Source of the DNA: Pseudomonas phenolilytica
Lineage (GTDB): Bacteria > Pseudomonadota > Gammaproteobacteria > Pseudomonadales > Pseudomonadaceae
Length of the DNA stretch: 64,000 nucleotides
NCBI RefSeq assembly: GCF_021432765.1
Contig: NZ_CP058908.1
Span: 3,000,001-3,064,000, forward strand
Direction of reading: 5' to 3'
Positions 50,532 through 59,126 of this stretch are shown in pieces; within the stretch, counting starts at the first letter, position 1; each line of letters opens with the position of its first letter. Below the pieces are notes generated by a model. It had not been told where the DNA came from. It did no database searches and saw only the letters and a list, made by a program, of their open reading frames with translations. The translations under genes and the position numbers were made by a program.

Positions 50532-51905
50532 TTAGCGGCCGCCTGCACGCAAAGCGTCCGGTGTGTACATGCTGGGTGTGAACTTGCCTTCGTTGAGGAT
50601 CGGCCCCTTGTGCGACTCGTTGGTGAGCGCATAGGCGAGGTACTGCCCGGTGCTCAGGTCGTGGTAGAAGGCCGCGCCGGACTGCCAGGCGCTCATGTCC
50701 GGGTGGTAGTAGTAGGCGGTCGAAGCGTACTTCCAGAGCTGGCCGCGGGTGTCGTAGTGGTCGGCCAGCACACCATGCCAGGTGTCCTCGTCGATGAACA
50801 TCACACGCTTGCCGTAGACGTGGCGATAACCCTCCTTCAGCGTGGCCTCCAGCACCCAGACGCGGCGCAGTTCGTAGCGCTGGAAGTCGGGGTTGGGATG
50901 GTTAGGCGTCAGCAGGTCGGCGTATTTGGTTTCGCCGCTGTTGATCTTGTACGCATTGGCGGGAATGTAGATCTCGCGCTTGCCGAGCATCTTCCATTCG
51001 AAGCGCTCCGGCCCGCCGTTGAACAGACGATCCTCGTCCACGATCATCGTCCCGTTGCTACCCGCCATTGGCTGGTCATAGCCATAGCCTGGCGATTGCC
51101 GAACACGGCGGGTGCCCGGGTTGTAGGACCATGCGGTGCGCGGTCGAGTGGCGAAGTTGTAGGGCTCGTGGGCGGCGATCGCGGTGCCACGGTCGCGGGT
51201 GGGCAGCATGGTGTAGTTGTAGGAGTAGGCCTGTACGCCGGTCTTGGTGTAGGGGGTTTCGCTCGGATGGTTGGCCGGCGAGAGCCCCTTCATATGGGTG
51301 CGGCCCCAGCCGATGTTGCCGTCGGGCATTACCGACGCGAGGTCGCGTACGGCGTCCTCGGTCCAGGCGCGCGCCGGCAGCTGGTGGTTCCAGAGCAGCT
51401 CATAGCCGTTCTTGGGGATCGGGAACATAACTTGGCCGATGCCTTCGACGCCCATGCCATCGTTGACGACTTCTGCGTTCAGCGCGTTCCACTTCGCCCG
51501 CTCGCAGACGTAATCCGGGTAGCGAAAGTCGCGATGCCCCGGGTAGATGTCCATGCGAAAGGTGTCCGGATACTTGCGGAACATCGTCTTCTGCCCCTCG
51601 GTCAGGCGCTCGGCGTGCTCTTCGAAGTTCTTCGCGGTAATGACCAGGACAGGCTTTTCATTCGGGTACGGGTCGACCGGCTTGCCGCCTGAATGTTTGA
51701 CGTGGTCCCAGCCAGGCACTTCACCGAGGTACTTGCCGGTAAAGGCGGGAATCGAGCCGTCGGCGTTGCCGGCACGCTCGGCGCCGGTGCAGGTAAGTTC
51801 GTTGCCGAGGCGAGCCGCCTCTTCCTCGCTTACCTTCGCCAACGCACCCTGGGAAACCAGCTTGACTGCCAACGCCAGTGAGAGAAGAGCTACAGACTTT
51901 TTCAT
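50532..51905 (-). CDS. DUF1329 family exported protein
   Basis: A 457-residue protein with signal peptide MKKSVALLSLALAVKLVSQGALA and a mature start VSEEEAARLGNELTCTGAERAGNADGSIPAFTGKYLG, which is the family hallmark. Predicted beta-rich periplasmic or outer-membrane-associated lipid-carrier-like fold. DUF1329 proteins regularly occur with DUF1302, YCF48 and RND/MMPL proteins in catabolic clusters of hydrophobic compounds. ATG 51905 has GGAGAC seven bases upstream. It is transcribed alone, between its own copy of the 16-bp element and a terminator. Confidence 0.85.
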   Translation of the reverse strand: MKKSVALLSLALAVKLVSQGALAKVSEEEAARLGNELTCTGAERAGNADGSIPAFTGKYLGEVPGWDHVKHSGGKPVDPYPNEKPVLVITAKNFEEHAERLTEGQKTMFRKYPDTFRMDIYPGHRDFRYPDYVCERAKWNALNAEVVNDGMGVEGIGQVMFPIPKNGYELLWNHQLPARAWTEDAVRDLASVMPDGNIGWGRTHMKGLSPANHPSETPYTKTGVQAYSYNYTMLPTRDRGTAIAAHEPYNFATRPRTAWSYNPGTRRVRQSPGYGYDQPMAGSNGTMIVDEDRLFNGGPERFEWKMLGKREIYIPANAYKINSGETKYADLLTPNHPNPDFQRYELRRVWVLEATLKEGYRHVYGKRVMFIDEDTWHGVLADHYDTRGQLWKYASTAYYYHPDMSAWQSGAAFYHDLSTGQYLAYALTNESHKGPILNEGKFTPSMYTPDALRAGGR

Positions 51906-51972
51906 TGTTATTGTCTCCATCGGTTACCTGTCGGAACTGGTACCGATTGTTTACAGGGACTCCTGCCCGCAA

Positions 51973-51988
51973 CATCGTCTGGAAAGAC
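51973..51988 (-). promoter_or_regulatory. Strong copy of the cluster's 16-bp element upstream of the DUF1329 gene
   Basis: On the minus strand GTCTTTCCAGACGATG (preceded by ATA, followed by TTG). The GTCT-N4-AGAC halves are a perfect palindrome in this copy, unlike the others where one half is GGAC. It ends 68 bp before the DUF1329 start. Confidence 0.6.
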
Positions 51989-52134
51989 TATCCCTGATAA
52001 ATCGTCGCTAAATTGACCGCTTGGTCGACCACGAAGGATTCCGCCCGGGGCGGGCCGAATGAAGGGAGCGGCGCGATCGATGGAGAGCACGCATCATCGC
52101 GCAGCAGCCTGCAGCGCCGCTGCGTGAGGCGCTG

Positions 52135-53838
52135 CTAGGCCAGGCTGCGAAGAGCCTCGGGCGTGGGTTGCAGCAGCTGTCTGATCTCCTGCTTGACCAG
52201 CTTGCCCATGGCATTGCGCGGCAGCGGTTCGCGGACCAGCAGCAGGTGTGTGGGCAGTTTGTAGGCGGCCAGGCGTTCGGCCATGTGGCTGCGCAGCTGC
52301 GCTTCATTCAGGCGGGCCTGCGGCTGCAGGCAGACCACCAGGGCGACGCACTCGCCCATCTGCTCGTCCGGCATGGCGAAGGCCGCCGCCTCGCTCACCT
52401 CGGGGTGGCTGCTGGCGCAATGCTCGATCTCCTGCGCGGAGATGTTCTCGCCACCGCGAATGATCAGGTCCTTGATGCGGTCGGTGATGTGCAGGAAGCC
52501 GTCTTCGTCGATCAGACCGACGTCGCCGGTGAACAGCCAGCCATCACGCAGCGTCTCGGCGGTTTCCTCCGGGCGATTGCGATAGCCCTGCATCAGCGTG
52601 GGCGTGCGCAACCAGATCGGCCCGGCCTGGCCCGGCGGCAAGGACTGGTTGGGGTCGCCGCCGATGCGGATATCGACGATCGGCAATGCCCAACCGGCGT
52701 TACCGGGGCGGGCGACGAACTGGTTGCCGGCATAGGCGGCGCCAATCCCGTTGCTCTCGGTCAGGCCGTAGCCGGCGCCGGCCAGCGCGGCAGGCTTCAA
52801 CCCAATCAGCTGATCGAGCAGGCCCGCGGACGCGGCACCGCCACCCAGGCCGAGCCCCATCAGGCTGCTGGCAGCCTCGCTGGTGAAACGCGGATGCGCC
52901 AGCAGCTGCTGCATCATCACCGGCGCACCGCTGAACTGGGTGCAGCGCTCGCGGGCCACCAGTTCGAGCGCCTGGTCGACATCCCACTTGTACATCATCA
53001 CGATGCGCCGGCCGCTACGCAGTGCATTGAGGAACATCGCATGCAGGCCGCTGACGTGAAACAGCGGCACCGCCAGCAGCAGCGTCGGCTGCAGCCCGGA
53101 TTCGAGCAGCGGGCGAATGCGTTCGTAGGAGGTCATGCCGGCGAACGCACTCTGGAATTCCAGCGCGTAGAGCGCCTGGCTGACTGCCCGGTGCGACGAG
53201 ACCACGGCCTTGGCGCGCTGCGTGGTACCGGAGGTGAACAGGATGAGCGCCGGATCTTCCGGCGCCGGCGCGTGCGGATCGACCGCTTCCACCGGCTCGC
53301 CGAGCAATGCCGCGTAGCTGTACACGCCCTCGCCCGCCTCGCCATCGACCAGCAGAGCCTGCACGCTGCGCGCCGGCAGCACATCGGCGACAAGCGCCAG
53401 CCGCGGTTGATCGCAGATCAACAACGAGGCGTCGACATCTTCCAGGGCGTTGAGAATCTCGGCGCGCAGCCCCCAGCTATTGAGCGGTACCGGCACCGCG
53501 CCGGCCTGCACCGTGGCGATGAAGCTGACCAGCCACTCGGGCCGGTTGCGCATGGCGATGGCGACCCGCTGCCCGGGGCGCACGCCCAGGGTGCGCATCA
53601 GGTGCGCGGTCAGGCGGTCGACGGCCTGGTAGAACTCGCCATAGTTCAGCCGCTGCTCCTGCCAGCGCAGGAATGGCCGCTCGGCGAACGCCCGGCCGGC
53701 CTGCACCGCCTCGACCAGATGCGCCGGCGCATTGCGAAAGTGTCGGCTGCCGCTATCGGCACCGACCACCTCGAACGGTGCGCCCGGTGCAATGAGCTGC
53801 TGCCACGCCTGTTGCCACTGCTGGAATTGCTCCTTCAT
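52135..53838 (-). CDS. AMP-forming acyl-CoA synthetase
   Basis: A 567-residue adenylating ligase: P-loop LILFTSGTTQRAKAVVSSH, A5 GAGYGLTESNGIG, A7 GWLFTGDVGLIDEDGFLHITDRIKDLIIRGGENISAQEIE and A10 catalytic Lys in PRNAMGKLVKQEIR, all intact. It is a conventional class I acyl-CoA ligase unlike the FATP-type at 36050-37915. It follows two dehydrogenase genes in the igr-like transcript, so it may activate a side-chain acid or the C/D-ring acid HIP (the FadD3 role). ATG 53838 removes a poor extension. Confidence 0.85.
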   Translation of the reverse strand: MKEQFQQWQQAWQQLIAPGAPFEVVGADSGSRHFRNAPAHLVEAVQAGRAFAERPFLRWQEQRLNYGEFYQAVDRLTAHLMRTLGVRPGQRVAIAMRNRPEWLVSFIATVQAGAVPVPLNSWGLRAEILNALEDVDASLLICDQPRLALVADVLPARSVQALLVDGEAGEGVYSYAALLGEPVEAVDPHAPAPEDPALILFTSGTTQRAKAVVSSHRAVSQALYALEFQSAFAGMTSYERIRPLLESGLQPTLLLAVPLFHVSGLHAMFLNALRSGRRIVMMYKWDVDQALELVARERCTQFSGAPVMMQQLLAHPRFTSEAASSLMGLGLGGGAASAGLLDQLIGLKPAALAGAGYGLTESNGIGAAYAGNQFVARPGNAGWALPIVDIRIGGDPNQSLPPGQAGPIWLRTPTLMQGYRNRPEETAETLRDGWLFTGDVGLIDEDGFLHITDRIKDLIIRGGENISAQEIEHCASSHPEVSEAAAFAMPDEQMGECVALVVCLQPQARLNEAQLRSHMAERLAAYKLPTHLLLVREPLPRNAMGKLVKQEIRQLLQPTPEALRSLA

Positions 53839-53945
53839 CTGCCGTTCCCCTGTCACCAGGCCCCGGCCGGGCAAGCGGTGCCCTGTCGCGGCCCTTCGGT
53901 CATTGTTGTTTTTGTGGGTACGCCGCGCACGCCGCGGCGCAACGC

Positions 53946-55073
53946 TCAGTCCAGCGTCTTGCCGTAGCGTTCGACATGGAAGTCCGAATCGCCCAGGCAG
54001 GCCTGCGCCACGCGGATGCGCTTGAGATACAGGCCAAGATCGTACTCATCGGTCACGCCGATGCCACCGTGCATTTGTACCGCTTCGTTACTGATGCGCT
54101 GGGCGGCCTCGTTCATCTTCCACTTCGCCAGGCTGGCCAGGCGTGCGCGCTCAAGGGCGTCGATCCGCTCGTCCTGCAGCGCTTCGAACGCCGCCATCAC
54201 GGCGCTGCGCGCCAGCTGCAGCTCGACGTATAGGCGTGCCGCGCGGTGCTGCAGCGCCTGGAAGGAACCGATGGGCGCGTCGAACTGCACCCGCGTGCGC
54301 AGGTACTCAATTGTCATCTCGAAGGCGCGCTCAGCCATGCCGAGCAGCTCGGCGGCCAGGCAGGCGCGGCCGCGGTCCAGTGCATCGGCTAGCGCTTGAC
54401 GGGTGTCGCCCCCGCCAAGGCGCGCCGACGCCGGCACGCGCACGCTGTCGAAGGCCAGGGTGGCGTGATTGCGCGAGTCGACCAGGTCCATCGGTGTCAG
54501 GTGCAGACCTTCGGCATCAGCCGGAACGAGAAACAGGGCCAGTTCGCCATCCTCGAGCCGGGCGACGGTGACAAAGACGTCCGCTTCGCGCGCGTCGAGC
54601 ACCCAGCACTTGCGCCCGGCGAGGACGAAGTCGTCGGCCTCCTCGACGGCCTGCAGGCGGACCGCCTCGGGTGCATGCCGTGTCCCCTCCTCCAGCGCCA
54701 GGGCAAAGCGCTGTTCGCCAGCGATCAGCGCCGGCAGCAGCGTCTCGCGCTGGCTGTCGCCGCCCAGCGCCTCGATCAGGCTGCCGCACAGCACCACGCT
54801 GGACAGCAGCGGCGAGGCGCTCAGGTGGCGCCCCAGCTCCTCGAAGATCGGCGCGTAGCCGGCAAAGCCGAAGGCCAGCCCGCCGACCTCCTCGGGAAAG
54901 GCGACCGCGCTCCAGCCGAGTTCGAGCATGCCGCGCCAGGCGGCGTCGTCGAAACCGAGCGCGACGCCGTCGTCACGCAGGCGTCGCTGCAGGGCCACCG
55001 GCGCACGGGCGGCGAGAAAGTCACGGGCACTGTCGCGCAGCTGTCGTTGTTCTTCGTTGTAAACCAGGCTCAC
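53946..55073 (-). CDS. Acyl-CoA dehydrogenase subunit, pair 2, short partner
   Basis: A 375-residue ACAD-fold protein: MSLVYNEEQRQLRDSARDFLAARAP at the start, TRVQFDAPIGSFQALQHRAARLYVE in the middle and EAVQMHGGIGVTDEYDLGLYLKRIRVAQ at the end. It has no NEIQR motif. The GTG at 55073 has GAGGAG six bases upstream. It lies 10 bp behind a fuller ACAD, giving the same two-gene order as pair 1, so the pair probably forms a heteromeric steroid side-chain dehydrogenase. Confidence 0.83.
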   Translation of the reverse strand: MSLVYNEEQRQLRDSARDFLAARAPVALQRRLRDDGVALGFDDAAWRGMLELGWSAVAFPEEVGGLAFGFAGYAPIFEELGRHLSASPLLSSVVLCGSLIEALGGDSQRETLLPALIAGEQRFALALEEGTRHAPEAVRLQAVEEADDFVLAGRKCWVLDAREADVFVTVARLEDGELALFLVPADAEGLHLTPMDLVDSRNHATLAFDSVRVPASARLGGGDTRQALADALDRGRACLAAELLGMAERAFEMTIEYLRTRVQFDAPIGSFQALQHRAARLYVELQLARSAVMAAFEALQDERIDALERARLASLAKWKMNEAAQRISNEAVQMHGGIGVTDEYDLGLYLKRIRVAQACLGDSDFHVERYGKTLD

Positions 55074-55083
55074 GGCAGTCTCC

Positions 55084-56274
55084 TCACTTGCTATCCGGCA
55101 GGCCAAGCACGCGCTTGGCGATGACGTTCAGTTGCACTTCCGAGGAGCCCCCGGCGATGGTCTGGGCAAAGCTCGCCAGCCAGGCGGCGGTCATCGCCAC
55201 CTCGCGTTCGCGGTGGGCCTGGGTGGAAAAACCGAGGCCCTGCTGGCCCATGAGGTCGAGAAGAAGCTCGAACTTGTCGCGCTCCTGCTCGGAATGCACC
55301 AGCTTGGAGATGGCCATGACGCCGGACATGTCCTCCCGGGCGCGCATGCCTTCGAGCATGCGCCGGTTGGTCAGGCGGAAGGCGTGCTCGTCCATCAGGC
55401 AGGCCAGCGCGCGCTGCTGCAGCGCGACTTCGGCAGCACATGCCGGCTCGGGCAGGTACTCGCGCAGGTGCGCGGCCAGGTCGAAGTGCGTCGGCAGCGC
55501 CGATTCGCTGAATTTGGACATGGCCTTGCGCTCGTGCTGCAGCAGCGCCTTGGCCAGCGTCCAGCCACCATTGAGCGGGCCAATCAGGTTCTTCTTCGGC
55601 ACCCTCACCTCATCGAAGAACACCTGGCAGAACGAGGATTTGCCGCTGATCAGGTCGATCGGGGTGACGGTCACGCCCGGCGACTTCATGTCCAGCACCA
55701 GCAGGCTGATGCCGGCGTGCTTGGGCTGCTGCGGGCCGGTGCGCACCAGCGCGTACATCCAGTCGGACTTGTTGCCGTAGGAGGTCCAGATCTTGCTGCC
55801 GTTGACGATGAAGTCGTCGCCCTCCTCGCGCGCGCTGGTCTTCAGGCTGGCCAGGTCGGAGCCGGCGTTGGGCTCGGAGAAACCCTGGCACCAGCGCGTC
55901 TCGCCGCGCGCCATCGGCGGCAGCAGCTCGCGCTTCTGCTCGTCGCTGCCAAACTCCAGCAGCACCGGCCCGAGCATCCAGATGCCGAGGTTGATCTGCG
56001 GCGGGCGGCAGCCCAGGCGGCGCATCTCGTTGCTCAGCACCGCCGCCTGTTCGGCGTCGAGGCCGCCACCGCCGTATTCGGTCGGCCAGTCCGGGGCGAA
56101 CCAGCCCTTGTCGCGCATGCGCTCGAACCACAGGCGCTGGTCGTCGTTCTTGAATTGAATCTCGCGGCCGCCCCAGATCAGTTCGTCCTCGGGCATCGGG
56201 GTGCGCATCGACGCGGGGCAGTTGGCTTCCAGCCAGGCCCGGGTTTCTTCGCGGAACTGCTCGATAGTGCTCAT
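55084..56274 (-). CDS. Acyl-CoA dehydrogenase subunit, pair 2, long partner
   Basis: A 396-residue ACAD: FSEPNAGSDLASLKTSAREEGDDFIVNGSKIWTSYGNKSDW for FAD/substrate contact and TIAGGSSEVQLNVIAKRVLGLP as C-terminal motif. The usual E of YEGT is replaced (IAGGSSEV). Early residues (WFERMRDKGWFAPDWPTEYGGGG) are typical of the FadE family used on steroid side chains. A 93-bp gap separates it from the KstD-like gene upstream, within the same direction. Confidence 0.85.
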   Translation of the reverse strand: MSTIEQFREETRAWLEANCPASMRTPMPEDELIWGGREIQFKNDDQRLWFERMRDKGWFAPDWPTEYGGGGLDAEQAAVLSNEMRRLGCRPPQINLGIWMLGPVLLEFGSDEQKRELLPPMARGETRWCQGFSEPNAGSDLASLKTSAREEGDDFIVNGSKIWTSYGNKSDWMYALVRTGPQQPKHAGISLLVLDMKSPGVTVTPIDLISGKSSFCQVFFDEVRVPKKNLIGPLNGGWTLAKALLQHERKAMSKFSESALPTHFDLAAHLREYLPEPACAAEVALQQRALACLMDEHAFRLTNRRMLEGMRAREDMSGVMAISKLVHSEQERDKFELLLDLMGQQGLGFSTQAHREREVAMTAAWLASFAQTIAGGSSEVQLNVIAKRVLGLPDSK

Positions 56275-56367
56275 CGCATGTCCTTGTGAGTCGGGGCGTA
56301 TGGGAATGAATCTACGGTCGGGTTGCGGCCGGCGCGTCGTCCGGATGGACGAGCCCGGCCTTGCGGC

Positions 56368-57837
56368 TCATGCCGAGGCGGCACGCAACCCGGCCTGGCG
56401 ACCGAAGAACGTCGAGTCGCCGAGCGACAGACCCGAGCTGTAGCCCTCGCCCCAGCGCGGCAACCCGCAGGCCGTGCGCCCCGCGGCGTAGAGCCCGGCG
56501 ATCGGCTGGCCATCGGCATCCAGCACTTCGCCGGTCGGTCGTGTGGCCAACCCGCCGAGGGTGAAGGCATGCGCACCGAAGTCGCCGCTGCAGTAGCTCA
56601 GCGCGGCGAACGGCGGCTCGGTCAACGGACGGAGCCATTCGCCGGCCTTGTGCAGCAGGGGGTCGCGCCCTTGGCTGGCCTCGCGATTGAAGGCTTCAAC
56701 GGTATGCACCAGGGCGCCAGTCGGCAGACCCAGTTCGACCTCGACCTCCTCCCAGCTTTCGCCGACAGCGGCGATCGGAATGTCCGGCTGCAACATCGGC
56801 CGGCCGAAGATTCCGTTGTCCACCAGCAACCAGGCGCGACCTTCCGGCTGGCGCAGCACATAGTGGGCAACCCGCCCGTGGTAGGCGTCTTCATTGATAA
56901 AGCGCTGGCCACTTGCGTTGACGAAAATGCCCTTGACCAGGGACTCGGGCGGAAAGAACGGCAAGGTGGCGAAGAACTCCTGCATGTTGAGCGCGGCGGC
57001 GCCCACGGCGATGCCCATGCGAATGCCGCTGCCGTCGTCGTTGCCGGCGGTGACCAGCTGCCCGCAGGCCTCGGCCGCCGGCACGAAGCGGCGAACCATG
57101 TCCGGGTTGGCGATGAAGCCGCCGGCGCAGAGGATCACGCCCTGACGTGCACGAACGAAGCGCGGTGCGCCGTCCAGGCGCACCACCAGCCCGCAGACCG
57201 CGCCGTGCCGGTCGATCACCAGGGTCAGTGCACGGGCGCCGTAGTGCACCTGGGCACCGAGTTCGAGCGCCCGCCCGCACAGCGTTTCCATCAGCACCTT
57301 GCCGCCACCCCAGCCAACGAACTGGGCGGTGTGGCCGCGCGGTGCCGGCTGGGCGACGGCGCTGAAGGGCCAGGCCTTCTCGTTACCGGACCACAACAGA
57401 GTGTCGTCCGTGGTCGGCTCGATCCACTTGCCCGGCAGATAAGTGCCCTTGAATGGCACACCCTGCTCGCGCAACCAGCCGAAGTGGTCGACCGCCTGCT
57501 CGGCGTACAGGCGCACCCGCTCGGCATCAGCGGCGGGGCCGCCGGCCATCATCAGGTAACGATAGAAATCCTCGGTGTCGTCGCTGAAGCCCGCCGCGCG
57601 CTGGACATCCGTTCCGCCGTTGCCGCCGACGTACACCTCGCCACCGGACAGCGCCGCGCTGCCGCCTGCGGCCGAGGCCACCTCGAATATCTGCACCTCG
57701 GCACCGGCGCGGCGCGCCTCGATCGCCGCGCAGCTGCCGGCGGCGCCAAAGCCAACGACCGCCACATCGGTCTCGATGTCCCAGGCGGGCACGTCTTCGA
57801 TGCGGCAGGGCCGCGCGGGGGAAAAGGAAAGGTCCAT
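56368..57837 (-). CDS. KstD-like/fumarate-reductase-like FAD flavoprotein
   Basis: A 489-residue FAD_binding_2 flavoprotein. N-terminal dinucleotide motif DVAVVGFGAAGSCAAIEARRAGA, GGSAALSGGEVYVGG, and C-terminal GLYAAGRTACGLPRWGEGYSSGLSLGDSTFFGRQAG. In steroid clusters such enzymes include 3-ketosteroid Delta1-dehydrogenase (KstD/TesH) and Delta4-dehydrogenase (TesI). The C-terminal motif differs from classical KstD, so a Delta4-type or other 3-ketosteroid oxidation is equally possible. ATG 57837 has GGAG six bases before. Confidence 0.75.
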   Translation of the reverse strand: MDLSFSPARPCRIEDVPAWDIETDVAVVGFGAAGSCAAIEARRAGAEVQIFEVASAAGGSAALSGGEVYVGGNGGTDVQRAAGFSDDTEDFYRYLMMAGGPAADAERVRLYAEQAVDHFGWLREQGVPFKGTYLPGKWIEPTTDDTLLWSGNEKAWPFSAVAQPAPRGHTAQFVGWGGGKVLMETLCGRALELGAQVHYGARALTLVIDRHGAVCGLVVRLDGAPRFVRARQGVILCAGGFIANPDMVRRFVPAAEACGQLVTAGNDDGSGIRMGIAVGAAALNMQEFFATLPFFPPESLVKGIFVNASGQRFINEDAYHGRVAHYVLRQPEGRAWLLVDNGIFGRPMLQPDIPIAAVGESWEEVEVELGLPTGALVHTVEAFNREASQGRDPLLHKAGEWLRPLTEPPFAALSYCSGDFGAHAFTLGGLATRPTGEVLDADGQPIAGLYAAGRTACGLPRWGEGYSSGLSLGDSTFFGRQAGLRAASA

Positions 57838-57946
57838 GACAGACTCCATCTGAATTCATCTTGTTATGGAGAAGCCAACAACCGGCGGTGACGCACGAGG
57901 CGATCACCGGCGGCAAGTATCGGTGCCGGAAGCTCCGGCACCACGT

Positions 57947-59116
57947 TCAGCGGGAGGTGCGCGGCATGCCGAGGCCGAACTGGGCGATCAGTTCGCGCTG
58001 TAGCTCGTTCACCCCGCCGCCGAAGGTCTGCGTCACCGCTTCGCGTACCTCGTACTCCAGCTCGCCGAGCAGGAATGCCGCCGAGCTGCCGGGGCGCACC
58101 AGCCCGTTCGCACCGGCCACTTCGGTGAGCTTGCGCAGGATCTCGATGACCGACTCCGAACCGTAGACCTTGGTGGTCGAGGCCAGCGCAACGTCCATCC
58201 GGCCCTGCTCCAGCTCCGCGGCGATGCGGAAGTTGATCAGGCGCATGGCTTCGGTCCGCGCATAGCACTCGGCGAGCAGCTGACGCACCCAGGGCTGGTC
58301 GGTAGCGCGCCGACCGTTCTCGTCGCGCGTGCGCGCCCAGAGATAGACCCGGCGGAACAGCCCGACCACCTTGTCGCCCCAGGCGCCGAGGCCGAGCCGC
58401 TCATGGTTGAGCTGCGAGGTGATCAAGCGCCAGCCCTGGTGCAGTTCGCCCACCAGCATCTCCCTCGGCACCTTGACGTTGTCGTAGTAGGTGGCCGTAG
58501 TCGGCATGCTGCAGGTCGGGATCAGCGTGTGCGAGAAGCCTTCGTCGCGGGTATCGACGATCAGGATCGAGATGCCCTTGTGGCGCGGCTCCTCGGGGTT
58601 GGTGCGCGCGGCCAGCCAGATGAAATCGGCGTTGCCGGCGCCTGAGGTCCACAGCTTGTTGCCGTTGACCACGAAGTGGTCGCCCTCCAGGCGCGCATGC
58701 GTCTTCAGCGTGGCCAGGTCCGTGCCGGCGCCGGGTTCGGAGTAGCCGATGGAGAAATGGATCTCACCGGCCGCGATCCCCGGCAGGAAGCGCTCCTTCT
58801 GCAACGGCGTGCCATGTTCCATCAGCGCCGGGCCGACCGTGCTGATGGTCACGAACGGCAGTGGTGCGCCGGCGATGTTGGCTTCCTCGAAGAAGATCAA
58901 CTGCTCGGTCGCGGCATAGCCCTGCCCGCCGTACTCCTTGGGCCAGCCTACCGCCAGCCAGCCGTCGGCACCCATCTGCCGGATGAGCCGGCGATATTCC
59001 TCGCCGCCCTCGGTGCCGCGCATCCGCATGCGCAGCTCGGGGCTGATCAGCTGGTTGAAGTAGTCGCGCACCTTCAGGCGCAGCGCCCTTTGCTCTTCGG
59101 TTAGATCAACGAACAT
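57947..59116 (-). CDS. ChsE-type acyl-CoA dehydrogenase subunit, pair 3, long partner
   Basis: A 389-residue ACAD starting MFVDLTEEQRALRLKVRDYF; FSIGYSEPGAGTDLATLKTHARLEGDHFVVNGNKLWTSGAGNADF and C-terminal TQTFGGGVNELQRELIAQFGLGMP. Pairs with the shorter ACAD at 60713-61849 in the igr-like operon, as FadE28-FadE29 (ChsE1-ChsE2) do in mycobacteria, where they dehydrogenate the three-carbon side chain. Follows ltp2 by 10 bp. Confidence 0.85.
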   Translation of the reverse strand: MFVDLTEEQRALRLKVRDYFNQLISPELRMRMRGTEGGEEYRRLIRQMGADGWLAVGWPKEYGGQGYAATEQLIFFEEANIAGAPLPFVTISTVGPALMEHGTPLQKERFLPGIAAGEIHFSIGYSEPGAGTDLATLKTHARLEGDHFVVNGNKLWTSGAGNADFIWLAARTNPEEPRHKGISILIVDTRDEGFSHTLIPTCSMPTTATYYDNVKVPREMLVGELHQGWRLITSQLNHERLGLGAWGDKVVGLFRRVYLWARTRDENGRRATDQPWVRQLLAECYARTEAMRLINFRIAAELEQGRMDVALASTTKVYGSESVIEILRKLTEVAGANGLVRPGSSAAFLLGELEYEVREAVTQTFGGGVNELQRELIAQFGLGMPRTSR

Positions 59117-59126
59117 TTCGCTCTCC

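Noticed and set aside
52095-52140. Terminator after the acyl-CoA synthetase gene at 52135
   Set aside because: A CAGCGCC...GGCGCTG hairpin exists on the minus strand but lacks a T-run, so it is not convincing as an intrinsic terminator.
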